Assembly (NCBI RefSeq): GCF_040219635.1
Contig: NZ_JAVJSC010000003.1
Span: forward strand, 444,501 to 508,500
DNA: 64,000 nt
Reading direction: 5' to 3'
From: Pyruvatibacter sp.
GTDB taxonomy: Bacteria > Pseudomonadota > Alphaproteobacteria > CGMCC-115125
The first letter of the stretch is position 1, and each line of letters begins with the position of its first letter. Shown piece after piece: positions 44,133-52,734 of this stretch. The position numbers were made by a program, and so were the translations under genes. The notes under the pieces were generated by a model, which was given only the letters and a program-made list of their open reading frames with translations, did not search any database and was not told where the DNA came from.

Positions 44133-44960
44133 TCAATTTCCGGTGAAGGCAGGTTTGCGCTTTTCAAGAAACGCTGTCACGGCCTCCCGGTGATCATCTT
44201 TGGTGAAGGAAATCATCTCATAGGCCAAAGATGCGTCAAACACGGTCGCGGCCAGCCGCTTGAGCTCCATGTTGACGGCAGCCTTGGTGTGCTGGATTGC
44301 CTGCGGAGCACCGGCAGCAAGACGCGACGCAAACTTGTGCGCTTCGGCTTGCAACACGTCGTCGGGTACCACGTAATTGACCAGGCCGATGCGCTCCGCT
44401 TCTGCAGCGGGCACCGCATCTCCGGTCATCAGATATTCCTTGGCGCGGGCATAGCCCACAAGTTGCGGCCAGATTACAGCGCCGCCGTCACCCGCCACGA
44501 GCCCGACGCGCACATGCGGATCTGCCACCTGCGCCGTGGTGCCCATGAAGATGACATCGCAAAACAGTGCGATCGTCGCACCCAGCCCCACAGCAGGCCC
44601 GTTGATGGCGGCGACAATCGGCTTTTCCAGATCAAGCAGACTTGTGACGATGCGGCGACCTTCAGAGACCCCCGGCCCCTTGCCTTTGCCCTCAAGGCTC
44701 GCCTTCATCCATGCGATATCGCCCCCGGCACAAAATGCGTTGCCATCGGGATCGCCGGTCAGCACGATCACCCGGCTGTCGTCGTCTTCCTGTGCATCAA
44801 CAAATATCTGCGCAAGCTCGTGATGCATCTGCTCATCAACGGCATTGCGCAGTTTTGGATTGGAAAGCATCAGCGTCAGGATGCCGTCCGCACGCGACGC
44901 ACGTATGCGTGTGTAGCGATCAAATCGATCTGTCCCGCTACCTGGCCCGTGATCTGCCAT
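44133..44960 (-). CDS. Enoyl-CoA hydratase/isomerase family protein (second)
   Basis: This 275-residue crotonase-fold protein has the oxyanion-hole segments FCAGGDIAWMKASL and INGPAVGLGATIALFCD. The DPHVRVGLVAGDGGAVIWPQLVG stretch is close to the 'enoyl-CoA hydratase' group with Asp/Gly in place of the usual second Glu. GGGAAG precedes the ATG at 44960, so the GTG at 44984 is set aside. It leads the enzyme run that continues leftward to the SDR, in the same direction as the DUF1302/DUF1329 genes. Confidence 0.9.
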   Translation of the reverse strand: MADHGPGSGTDRFDRYTRIRASRADGILTLMLSNPKLRNAVDEQMHHELAQIFVDAQEDDDSRVIVLTGDPDGNAFCAGGDIAWMKASLEGKGKGPGVSEGRRIVTSLLDLEKPIVAAINGPAVGLGATIALFCDVIFMGTTAQVADPHVRVGLVAGDGGAVIWPQLVGYARAKEYLMTGDAVPAAEAERIGLVNYVVPDDVLQAEAHKFASRLAAGAPQAIQHTKAAVNMELKRLAATVFDASLAYEMISFTKDDHREAVTAFLEKRKPAFTGN

Positions 44961-45163
44961 CTGGATCGTCTTCCCTGCAATCACGCACAGCTCTTGTCGG
45001 TGTCCCTGTGCGGCCGGTATGCGGCTTGTTTTGCCTGTTCACAAAAGCGTACCGCCGCCTTCGGTTCGCTGCAAACCTTGAAAACAAAGGAAAGCAGGAA
45101 AACCAAAAGCGGCGGCACGGCATCTTGGAGTGCAGACGCTATGTCTGCGCTGGGGCAGGCGCG

Positions 45164-46243
45164 TCAGCTTGCGCTGTTGAAGGCAGCTGCCGTATCGGGG
45201 TGCGAAACCACACCAGGTTCGCCAAACAGCAGCACCGTTCCATCGGGGCCTTCAACTATGGCCGAATACCCCTTGCGGTCAGGACGATCCACCACGTCAA
45301 AAGTTTTGCCGCCATCAGTGCTGTAGGCGACGCCGCCATTGAGGCCCGCCAGAATGATGGTGCCATCATCCATCTGGATGCCGCCGCCGAACGACTTTTT
45401 GGTGCCGGTCTGAACCTGCGTCCACGTTGTGCCCTGATCCTCGGAGCGCCACACATTGCCGCGCATCCCGAAGATGAGGATGTTGCCGTCATCAAGTGTC
45501 ATGCCACCCCAGAAAGACCCGAAATAGGGTGTCTTGATTGGTTCCCAGCTTGCCCCATCGTCAGCCGACCGGAACACAAATCCGGTCTCGGCGGCAATGA
45601 ACATCAACCCGTCAGGGCCTCCAAACAATGCATTGAGATGCGGCTCATACTCGAGGCCTTCAAGCGGGGGCGGAGGGTCGGGGATGACAGATGCCAGGTT
45701 CCATGTCTCACCACCATCCGTTGTTGACAGGGCTGTCGAGAATGCGCCCACCGCAACGCCTGTGTCTTCGTCGGAGAACTTCACTGAAAACAGCGGCATT
45801 TGCGCTTCGGGATCGCTGTATTTGAGCAACCAGTTTTCACCGCCATCTTCAGTCTTGATGATGACCGCGTCATGGCCAACCGCGTAGCCGACCTGATCAT
45901 TGACGAAGTATACTGAAGTCAGGAGGGCCTGTGTGGGCACTGACTCCGCCTGGCGCCAGGTTGCACCGTCATCATCTGAAAGAACGACGTGGCCGAACTG
46001 GCCGACTGCAACAATGCGCTCGCCAAGGTCGGCGGCTGAAACGAGAAGTGTCTTGGCGGCAAGCGCCGATTCGGTTGCATACCCTTTTGTTTCAAGCGCA
46101 CGGATCATCGCGGCCTGTTCCGGGTCAACCTTTGGCACTGCCTGGGCAGGCACGGACGCAACGCCGGCAAGAACCAGCGCGGCAATGCCGCCCTTGAATG
46201 CTGTGGTCAATTTGCTCATGGGTGTGCTCATAGGTGTGCTCAT
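45164..46243 (-). CDS. YCF48/BNR-repeat exported beta-propeller protein
   Basis: This 359-residue protein has a signal peptide (about 17-34, ending VPAQA) followed by six Asp-box (BNR) repeats: SDDDGATW, TEDGGENW, TTDGGETW, SADDGASW, SEDQGTTW and STDGGKTF. This is the YCF48 / photosystem-stability-like beta-propeller, probably periplasmic. Three in-frame ATGs (46243, 46231, 46219) sit in a 12-bp tandem repeat, so the start is ambiguous. It lies downstream of DUF1329 and DUF1302, with which such proteins often cluster together with an RND permease, here absent. Confidence 0.88.
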   Translation of the reverse strand: MSTPMSTPMSKLTTAFKGGIAALVLAGVASVPAQAVPKVDPEQAAMIRALETKGYATESALAAKTLLVSAADLGERIVAVGQFGHVVLSDDDGATWRQAESVPTQALLTSVYFVNDQVGYAVGHDAVIIKTEDGGENWLLKYSDPEAQMPLFSVKFSDEDTGVAVGAFSTALSTTDGGETWNLASVIPDPPPPLEGLEYEPHLNALFGGPDGLMFIAAETGFVFRSADDGASWEPIKTPYFGSFWGGMTLDDGNILIFGMRGNVWRSEDQGTTWTQVQTGTKKSFGGGIQMDDGTIILAGLNGGVAYSTDGGKTFDVVDRPDRKGYSAIVEGPDGTVLLFGEPGVVSHPDTAAAFNSAS

Positions 46244-46605
46244 GGGTCTAACTCATCCACTCAATCAGGAGCATGTCGGGCATCAGCCGCAGCGTGCGGA
46301 CATCACCCGCTGGAATTGGCATTAGCCAGTGAATGCCTGCGTGTCGCGCAGACGTAAATCTCGATTACCATCCTACACCGTTGTTTGGTTTCCAAAAGGC
46401 CAAAACATGACGCCAACAAGGCCTGTCCGTGCAGACTTGAACTATGGCTAACGCCACCGGAAAAAGGCCCGGCCAGTTTGAACGTCAGCGAGCTGGAAAC
46501 AACCAAACTTGGAACAACACTGTGTTGGATACAGGCAACAAACGGGCCGGACCTCGAAACTGAGGACCGGCCCGCCGTTAGATCGAACCTTAAGCGTACA
46601 GCGAC
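46244..46605 (-). other. Intergenic region with possible gene tail
   Basis: 362 bp lie between DUF1329 and the YCF48-like gene. On the minus strand a 38-codon open stretch (after a TAA, ending at a TAG 5 bp before the first YCF48 ATG) reads GIHWLMPIPAGDV and DMLLIEWMS, which looks protein-like. It could be the end of a deleted upstream gene or a tiny ORF with its own ATG (23 aa). The DUF1329 terminator-like hairpin also lies here. Confidence 0.3.
46544..46573 (-). terminator. Terminator-like hairpin after DUF1329
   Basis: On the minus strand GGGCCGG pairs with CCGGCCC, with an inner CCTC/GAGG stem. A moderate U-rich run (GTTTGTTG) follows. It starts 33 bp after the DUF1329 stop. It shares its core with the hairpin after DUF1302. 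Confidence 0.72.
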
Positions 46606-47970
46606 TTAGCGCACGCCAAGCTGACGGATCGCCGCTGGCGTGTACCGGTCAGGATTAAGCTCATCGGCGAAGTAGTTCACGCCAGGCTCTTCGTTCTGCA
46701 TGGCGAGTGACAGGTAACGACCGTTACCGGTGTCATACACCACTTCAGTGCCTGAACCGCACAGCGGTACGTTGTAGCGCTGGATCGTGTGCAGTTCCTG
46801 CACGCGCCACAGCTCACCACGACCGTCATAAAGTTCCGCCTGTGACAGCTGCCATGAATCCTCATTGAGGTGCTTCACGCGACGGCTGTAGATGTGGCGG
46901 TTGTCAGAACGCAGGTTCGCTTCGATCGTCCACACGCGGTGAAGCTCGTAGCGAATGGTGTCCTGGTTCAGGTGACGGGCCTGGATGTACTGGTCATACG
47001 GCGCGGTTTCCGCGTCATAGGTGTTGTAGGCAATCAGCTTTTCGCTCTTGCCCTGAACAGTCCAGTCAAACCGGTCCGGCGCGCCATTGTAGCCGTCGAA
47101 CGAGTCAGAGGTGGACAGGCCGTCAGAGTTGGTGCCCGGGTTGTCATAGGCAATGTTCGGAGCACGACGCACGCGGCGTGTGCCTGGCGAATACTGCCAT
47201 GCCTTGCGGTCATCAATGGCACGGTTGAGGGTCTCGTGCACCAGAATCACGCTACCTGCCGCACGTGCCGGAGCCGTGGTGTTGGCAATGTAGTAGATAG
47301 AGATGTTGCCGAGTTCCTCAGCTGAACCCTTGGAGGGGTCCGACCACTGCAGAATGGCTTCATCCTGCACGGTCTGCAGCGTGTAGTCGCCCGTCGCTGT
47401 CACAGGAGCGGCAGTAAACTGGCGTGTTACCTTGAACGCACGATAGCGCAGCGTGTGGTTCCAGATCGCTTCCAGACCGGAATTGATGATCGGGAAGGGT
47501 GAACCCATGATGCCTTTGCTGACACCGTTGCCACCACCAGTCAGCTCAGAAACCACAGCGTTGCGCTTGTTGGCTTCATACACAAACTCAGGAAACGCAC
47601 AGGAGCGGCGTGTCTGGTACACGTTCATCTTGTAGGTGTCGTATGTCGAGAGCAGCTTTTTGTAGCCCTCGGTCAGCACACCGTCATACTGGCCCATATT
47701 GGCCGGCGTCACGGTGTACTGCACGGAGTCGCCTGAGAACGGGTTCTGCAGACGATCACCTGCGTTGTACGTCACACCCGGAGGGGGTGTTGGCAGACCA
47801 CCGGTCCAGGCAGGGATTGCCCCGCCATTGCCGGCCTTTTCGCCACCCATCGGGTTCAGGTCATTACCCAGGCGATCTGCCTGGGCCTGCGGCACGGCTG
47901 CAAGAGCAACGGACGCGCCAAGCGCCATGCTCCCTGCCATTGTGGCCGCAAGAATACCACTTTTTTTCAT
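46606..47970 (-). CDS. DUF1329 periplasmic protein (LolB-like fold)
   Basis: This 454-residue exported protein has a signal peptide (about 1-25, ending SVALAAVP). The DUF1329 core is clear: ADRLGNDLNPMGGEKAGN, IPAWTGGLPTPPPG, SFDGYNGAPDRFDWTVQGKSE and the C-terminal YFADELNPDRYTPAAIRQLGVR. GGAGGAA before ATG 47970 decides the start over the longer frame to 48027. The family has a lipoprotein-carrier-like (LolB) fold and accompanies DUF1302 barrels and RND transporters. A role moving hydrophobic compounds through the periplasm is inferred. Confidence 0.93.
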   Translation of the reverse strand: MKKSGILAATMAGSMALGASVALAAVPQAQADRLGNDLNPMGGEKAGNGGAIPAWTGGLPTPPPGVTYNAGDRLQNPFSGDSVQYTVTPANMGQYDGVLTEGYKKLLSTYDTYKMNVYQTRRSCAFPEFVYEANKRNAVVSELTGGGNGVSKGIMGSPFPIINSGLEAIWNHTLRYRAFKVTRQFTAAPVTATGDYTLQTVQDEAILQWSDPSKGSAEELGNISIYYIANTTAPARAAGSVILVHETLNRAIDDRKAWQYSPGTRRVRRAPNIAYDNPGTNSDGLSTSDSFDGYNGAPDRFDWTVQGKSEKLIAYNTYDAETAPYDQYIQARHLNQDTIRYELHRVWTIEANLRSDNRHIYSRRVKHLNEDSWQLSQAELYDGRGELWRVQELHTIQRYNVPLCGSGTEVVYDTGNGRYLSLAMQNEEPGVNYFADELNPDRYTPAAIRQLGVR

Positions 47971-48076
47971 GTAGATCTTCCTCCACTGAAGAGTTCGTTG
48001 TGCGGCTTGTCCGGTTGGCAGCATCACCTGCGCCCTTCAAACCATTCGTGTTCCCCACGAGATTTTTGTGTGGCGT

Positions 48077-48106
48077 CCGGGCCGCCCTCAACTGAGGACG
48101 GCCCGG
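48077..48106 (-). terminator. Intercistronic hairpin between DUF1302 and DUF1329
   Basis: CCGGGCCG pairs with CGGCCCGG, and inside it CCTC pairs with GAGG around AGTT. On the minus-strand RNA the junction base pair is a G-U wobble, which on the plus strand would be a C-A mismatch. Function on the leftward transcript is therefore favoured. No U-run follows. It may limit read-through or protect the upstream mRNA, adjusting the ratio of the two proteins. Confidence 0.68.
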
Positions 48107-48136
48107 TGCCTGTCGTCTTGTAGCGTCAAGTGAACC

Positions 48137-50764
48137 TTAGAACGAATAGCTCGCTGTCAGGGACACAAAGTCGTCATCCAGGTCCTGCTGGTATGTTTCA
48201 GAACCCATGAAGTCTGTGTAGCTGAGACCAACCGTCCAGACATTCTGGAGGTTTGCCGTCAGGCTGAGACCAACCGACTTGCGATCTTCGACAAAGTTAC
48301 CGAGAGGTGCAGGTGTCAGACCTTCGAGGTCGTGGCGGTACACGATCTGCGGAGACAGGGTCCACGGCGTGCCGAACGCGTTGTTGTAGTCAAGACGCGT
48401 CAGCAGAATGCCGCCGTACGACGTTTCCGTAGGCGAACACCCCGTCCGTGAGTCAAGTGACAGAATCGCACCCAACGGCAGGTTGGTACCAGAGCGGCAA
48501 AGCTCGGCAAGGCGGTTGAACTCAACCACATTACCAACTGTCTGGTTGATCGGGCTTTCATCAGGAACACCCGGAATGTGCACCAGACCAAACTCGGTGA
48601 CCAGGATACCGATGTCGGCACCCAGGAAATTGATCAGCGGGTTTGAGTTAGTGTACGTCGCGGTTGTACCGATCTGGAAGGTAAACACTTCCTCGCGAAC
48701 AAACGCTGTAGGCGTACGGCCGAAGTTGGCAGGATTACAACCTGTCGTGTCAGTGGCCAAGGGCTGCGTACCCGGCTCAGTGGAAAGCGGCGAAATGGAT
48801 GTCCGCAGCAGATCACCAAAGGTTACAGAACCCACACACTGAGCACCGGCGGCAGAAATTGTCTGCTGCGTGGTGTCCACCTGCAGAGGCTGGTTCGGAC
48901 GGAACGAGAACTCGCCCTGCACACCCCAGTCGCCGATGGTCGTGTTGAAGCTCATACCCCACATCTCAATGTCTTCAGGGTAGATGAGCGTCGTGGACAG
49001 GTTCTGCGTAACAGCAATGTTTTCAACACCATCAGGTGTCAAACCAGCCGGACCAAACGCAATCGACGTACCAAGCGTAATCGCGCACTTGATAAGCGCC
49101 GCCTGGCGCATGTTGATCGTAGCGCTACCTGCTGTAATTGAAGCAAGGTCAGCAATAGCCGTTGCGTTACCAAGAGCACCGTAAACAGCCCGCGCCGTCG
49201 GGGCAAAAGCTGCCGCTGTCTGGTTCGGGTCATTGACGTTGATAGTCTGGAGGAACCCGCCAGACTGCAGGGAAGTATCAGCGAAGTCACGCACACCAGC
49301 ACCTGCAAGGGCACCACACGCACCAACGCCGGAAGCAAGGTTGGTACCGGCAGAGCCCGGAGCCGTGATCGAGGTTTCAATCTCGGCGATACCATCAGGC
49401 TTCACCTGAGCAATAGGCAGACGTGAATGGTAGTTCATGTAATAGAAGCCAAACTCAGTTGAGTTGAGCGCTTCGGAATAATACCGAAGGGCAACACCCC
49501 ACTGGCCTGAGTCCTTGGCCATGATGTCACGACCGCGCGACGTGCCTTCCAGAGTGCGGGGATTACCGCGCTCATCAACAATGCCACCGGCACCATCACG
49601 ATAACCGTTGAGCAGAATGCCCTGGGCCGAACCATCCGTGGGGAGGTTGGTCAGGTAATGCTGCGAAGACGCTGTTGTACAACCCGTGCCCACGAGTGTG
49701 GCGTAGGCCGGCGCAGCAGTGCCGGCACTCAGAGCCGTCACGAGACCGGAGTTAACGAGGTTAAGCGTCGGGTTGTTGGCCGCGTCACAGTTACGAAGGT
49801 TGGCACCACCCCGGATAGACCCGGAATAGAAACCAACGCCCTGGTTACCACCAAAAGATGAGTTGGCATTGGCAACATCAGAACCCGCGAACGGCGTACC
49901 TGCGGGATCAAGCTGGAACGGCTCCCAGTCAAGCTGGTAAAACGCTTCCAAGGACAGATCGAACGGTAGGCCGACCGAACCGTACAAGGCCCAGACCGGA
50001 ATCAGGCCCTCTTTGATTTCCACACCCGGACGACGGAACGTGCTGACGTCCACAGGGTTGAAGGCGTTGATACCGTTGAAGATGAAGGTACCTTCACCCC
50101 AGGAGATAACCTGCTTACCAGCACGGAAGTTGACCGGCAGTGAGGCCAGGTCAAAGTCTGCCGACAGATAAAGGTCAAGAAGGCGGATATCACGGCCGAC
50201 TTCTTCACGGTTATTGTCGTCAATGCCGAAGCGGTTGTAGGAGCCGTCGCTGTTGAGCACGGCATCATAGAACTCGGTGGCACGCGCAAACAGCGTGAAA
50301 TTGCGCCACGTCACCTGAAGATCGTGGTTGGCTTTGATGTTGGCTGACGTCAGGTCACCCGCACCAAAGTTCAAGAAACGGTCATCGGTGTTGGCCGAGT
50401 CATCAAAGTTGAACGGAACAGCCGTACCGGCAGGACCAAAAAACGCGGTGTTGTCTGTTGACGTCACCGGCGTTGCAGTTGCCGGGAATGCACCCAGAAT
50501 GTTCGGCGTGCCGGCAGGAGCCAGCACAGAAACACCGCGCGTACTGTTCTCACGCGGGTCAAAGTTGCCCCCGTTGAACTCAGTCAGAAACTGCTTGCGC
50601 GCATCCTTGGTTTTCATCTGGACACCAACGGAAACTGTGGTGTCGAAGAAAATTTTCACTTCGCCAAGCTCAGTGGAAAGCGCATGCGCCTGCCCCCCTG
50701 AGATCAGCAGTCCTGCACCAACGGCACTGCCGAGTAGTGCAGATCGCAGATTGCGAGTAGTCAT
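48137..50764 (-). CDS. DUF1302 outer-membrane barrel protein
   Basis: This 875-residue protein has a signal peptide (about 1-28, ending GGQAHA-LS) and a long beta-rich body ending DDDFVSLTASYSF, with the C-terminal Phe expected of outer-membrane barrels. It carries DUF1302 hallmarks: FRAGKQVISWGEGTFIFNGINAFNPVDVSTFRRPG, and repeated strands such as WGVALRYYSEALNSTEFGFYYMNYHSRLP. GAGGAGG lies nine bases before the ATG. The family is proposed to pass hydrophobic substrates across the outer membrane and is linked in several proteobacteria to steroid or hydrocarbon-type clusters. First gene of the leftward envelope unit. Confidence 0.93.
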   Translation of the reverse strand: MTTRNLRSALLGSAVGAGLLISGGQAHALSTELGEVKIFFDTTVSVGVQMKTKDARKQFLTEFNGGNFDPRENSTRGVSVLAPAGTPNILGAFPATATPVTSTDNTAFFGPAGTAVPFNFDDSANTDDRFLNFGAGDLTSANIKANHDLQVTWRNFTLFARATEFYDAVLNSDGSYNRFGIDDNNREEVGRDIRLLDLYLSADFDLASLPVNFRAGKQVISWGEGTFIFNGINAFNPVDVSTFRRPGVEIKEGLIPVWALYGSVGLPFDLSLEAFYQLDWEPFQLDPAGTPFAGSDVANANSSFGGNQGVGFYSGSIRGGANLRNCDAANNPTLNLVNSGLVTALSAGTAAPAYATLVGTGCTTASSQHYLTNLPTDGSAQGILLNGYRDGAGGIVDERGNPRTLEGTSRGRDIMAKDSGQWGVALRYYSEALNSTEFGFYYMNYHSRLPIAQVKPDGIAEIETSITAPGSAGTNLASGVGACGALAGAGVRDFADTSLQSGGFLQTINVNDPNQTAAAFAPTARAVYGALGNATAIADLASITAGSATINMRQAALIKCAITLGTSIAFGPAGLTPDGVENIAVTQNLSTTLIYPEDIEMWGMSFNTTIGDWGVQGEFSFRPNQPLQVDTTQQTISAAGAQCVGSVTFGDLLRTSISPLSTEPGTQPLATDTTGCNPANFGRTPTAFVREEVFTFQIGTTATYTNSNPLINFLGADIGILVTEFGLVHIPGVPDESPINQTVGNVVEFNRLAELCRSGTNLPLGAILSLDSRTGCSPTETSYGGILLTRLDYNNAFGTPWTLSPQIVYRHDLEGLTPAPLGNFVEDRKSVGLSLTANLQNVWTVGLSYTDFMGSETYQQDLDDDFVSLTASYSF

Positions 50765-51430
50765 TTGAGCGATCCTCCTCGATCCTCGCTTTACAGACGT
50801 TTGACGTGGTCGGAGGAGAAAAGGCGCTCGTTATACGAGCTTGTCGCCCTGTCCCCCCGGCCAGTCAGCATCCCTCGCGCATAGACCACTGGATGGCACC
50901 CTTCGAGTCAACCCGATTGTGGCGGAATGTGACGGACCAATAACATCATTGGTCGGCAGTATGGCTTTTTGGCCACGATTTGAGCAGTTTTGTTAACGAT
51001 ACGATAATGATTCACCCTTTGCTGCGGTGCAATAAACCCGCAATGTCAGTCAGTTAGGCGATCGCGTCACTCCGCTACAGCGCGAATCAAAACTGCCTCT
51101 TTTCGCGCCGCCCATGCGTGCATAAACGTCACACCACCGCTATCCGGAGCGGTCAGAACCATGCTCTTGCAGGCGCTGCCCGTCGTGTGGCCGGGCTCCC
51201 GGCAACCTCTGGTCGGGGCGCGGTGAGCATGAAGTCTCAAACCGCCATTTTGCGGCTATTTACCTCCCTTTAGGGCGCGGTCTGCACTGTATGACCTGTC
51301 TTCTGCGCTCATGGGGAGCAACAAATTGTCCTGCCTCAATATGCCCGTGTCGAGTTACCGTTAGGAAATATTGATGGCCACCCACGCGAAAATCGCAACA
51401 AACCGGGGCCACCCACAGCAGGAGAACCTC
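50765..51430. other. Palindrome-rich divergent control region
   Basis: 666 bp between the DUF1302 gene and the beta-helix gene hold no convincing coding frame. I see four perfect dyads: 6-3-6 at 50826-50840 (GCTCGT/ACGAGC), 7-6-7 at 50935-50954, 7-15-7 at 51080-51108 (GCGCGAA/TTCGCGC) and 6-6-6 at 51136-51153 (ACCGCT/AGCGGT). An AT-richer patch at about 50980-51015 may carry the DUF1302 promoter. Confidence 0.6.
50935..50954. promoter_or_regulatory. Candidate operator GACCAAT-N6-ATTGGTC
   Basis: Perfect 7-6-7 palindrome about 170 bp upstream of DUF1302 and about 480 bp upstream of the beta-helix gene. The size fits a dimeric LuxR- or TetR-type regulator. No regulator gene is adjacent. Confidence 0.5.
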
Positions 51431-52732
51431 ATGTCACACGCCGCCCAGCCCGCACGACCATCGCTGAAAGCCGCAGCGCTCCTCGCAGCACTGGTCCTGG
51501 TGCCCTCAATGGCGCGCGCGCAGGCGGACATGCCCGCTAACACCAACCTGGGCACAGACGCCTACACCGCCATTCAGGAAGCCCTGCTGATGGCCGAGCC
51601 CGGTGCGGTCATTGACCTTGGCCCCGGGCGCTACGAGTTGAGCGACGGCCTGTCGCTGGCGGTGGACGACGTCACCATCAAGGGTGCGGGCATGGACCAG
51701 ACCATCCTGTCGTTTCGCGGCCAGGAATCGGGCGCAGAAGGCCTGCTGATTGAATCATCCGGCGTCACCCTGATGGATTTTGCCGTCGAGGACGCCAAGG
51801 GCGATGCCATCAAGGTCATCGGCGCTGACGGCATTACCTTCCTGCGCGTGCGCGCGGAATGGACCAACGGTCCGGACCCGCTCAACGGCGCGTACGGACT
51901 TTACCCGGTCGCCTCCAAAAACGTGCTGATTGACGGTGCCATCGCGCGCGGTGCGTCAGACGCTGGCATTTATGTCGGCCAGTCTGAAAACATTATCGTC
52001 CGCAACTCGCTGGCCGAGTTCAACGTGGCGGGCATCGAGATTGAAAACAGCTACTTCGCTGATGTGTATGACAACGTGGCAACCCGCAACACCGGCGGCG
52101 TTCTGATTTTCGACCTGCCCGGCCTGCCCCAGCAGGGCGGGCACTCGGTGCGCGTGTTCAACAACAAGGTGGTGAACAACGACACCCCCAATTTTGCCCC
52201 CCCCGGCAATATCGTCGGCGGCGTGCCCATGGGCACAGGCGTGATGGTGATGGCCAACGCGAAGGTTGAGATTTTCAACAACGAGATTGCCGACAACGCC
52301 ACCACCGGCGTGCTGATTGTCGCCTACCCCAACGAGTACACCGACGAAAGCTATTATCCGTACCCGGAAGGTGTGTCAGTCTATGGCAACACGTTCCGCA
52401 ACACAGGCTTTGGCCCGGACAATGACATTGGCGAGCTGATCGCCTCCATATCCGGCACGCCGGTACCCGACATTGTGTGGGACGGCAATGTACCCCTGTG
52501 GCATTACATTGCCGGCATCCCGGAAAATCGCGGCATCTATATCGGGGAGAACGCAGGCTCTGCCGACGACGGCACCGCCACCTTCATGGACCTGGACGTG
52601 ATCCCGTACTTCACCTTGAGCTGGTTCCACTCACCCGACCGCGACCTGCCGCAGCACGCTGGCAGTGTTGAGCCGCTTCCCGCCGTTGTGGTGCCGCAGG
52701 ATGCAGCCGTAACCGGAGAACTGGCGCAATAG
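51431..52732 (+). CDS. Exported parallel beta-helix repeat protein (TIGR03805-like)
   Basis: This 433-residue protein has a signal peptide (about 1-34, ending SMARAQA). The body is a right-handed parallel beta-helix: repeats such as VIDLGPGRYEL, DVTIKGAGMDQTIL, SGVTLMDFAVEDAKGDAI, KNVLIDGAIARGASDAGIYVGQSENIIVRNS and AGIEIENSYFADVYDN. These match pectin-lyase-like carbohydrate-binding or hydrolysing proteins, but no lyase catalytic set is obvious. AGGAG before ATG 51431 sets the start. It pairs with the next gene, as in the known TIGR03805/TIGR03806 gene pairs. Confidence 0.88.
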   Translation: MSHAAQPARPSLKAAALLAALVLVPSMARAQADMPANTNLGTDAYTAIQEALLMAEPGAVIDLGPGRYELSDGLSLAVDDVTIKGAGMDQTILSFRGQESGAEGLLIESSGVTLMDFAVEDAKGDAIKVIGADGITFLRVRAEWTNGPDPLNGAYGLYPVASKNVLIDGAIARGASDAGIYVGQSENIIVRNSLAEFNVAGIEIENSYFADVYDNVATRNTGGVLIFDLPGLPQQGGHSVRVFNNKVVNNDTPNFAPPGNIVGGVPMGTGVMVMANAKVEIFNNEIADNATTGVLIVAYPNEYTDESYYPYPEGVSVYGNTFRNTGFGPDNDIGELIASISGTPVPDIVWDGNVPLWHYIAGIPENRGIYIGENAGSADDGTATFMDLDVIPYFTLSWFHSPDRDLPQHAGSVEPLPAVVVPQDAAVTGELAQ

Positions 52733-52734
52733 TG

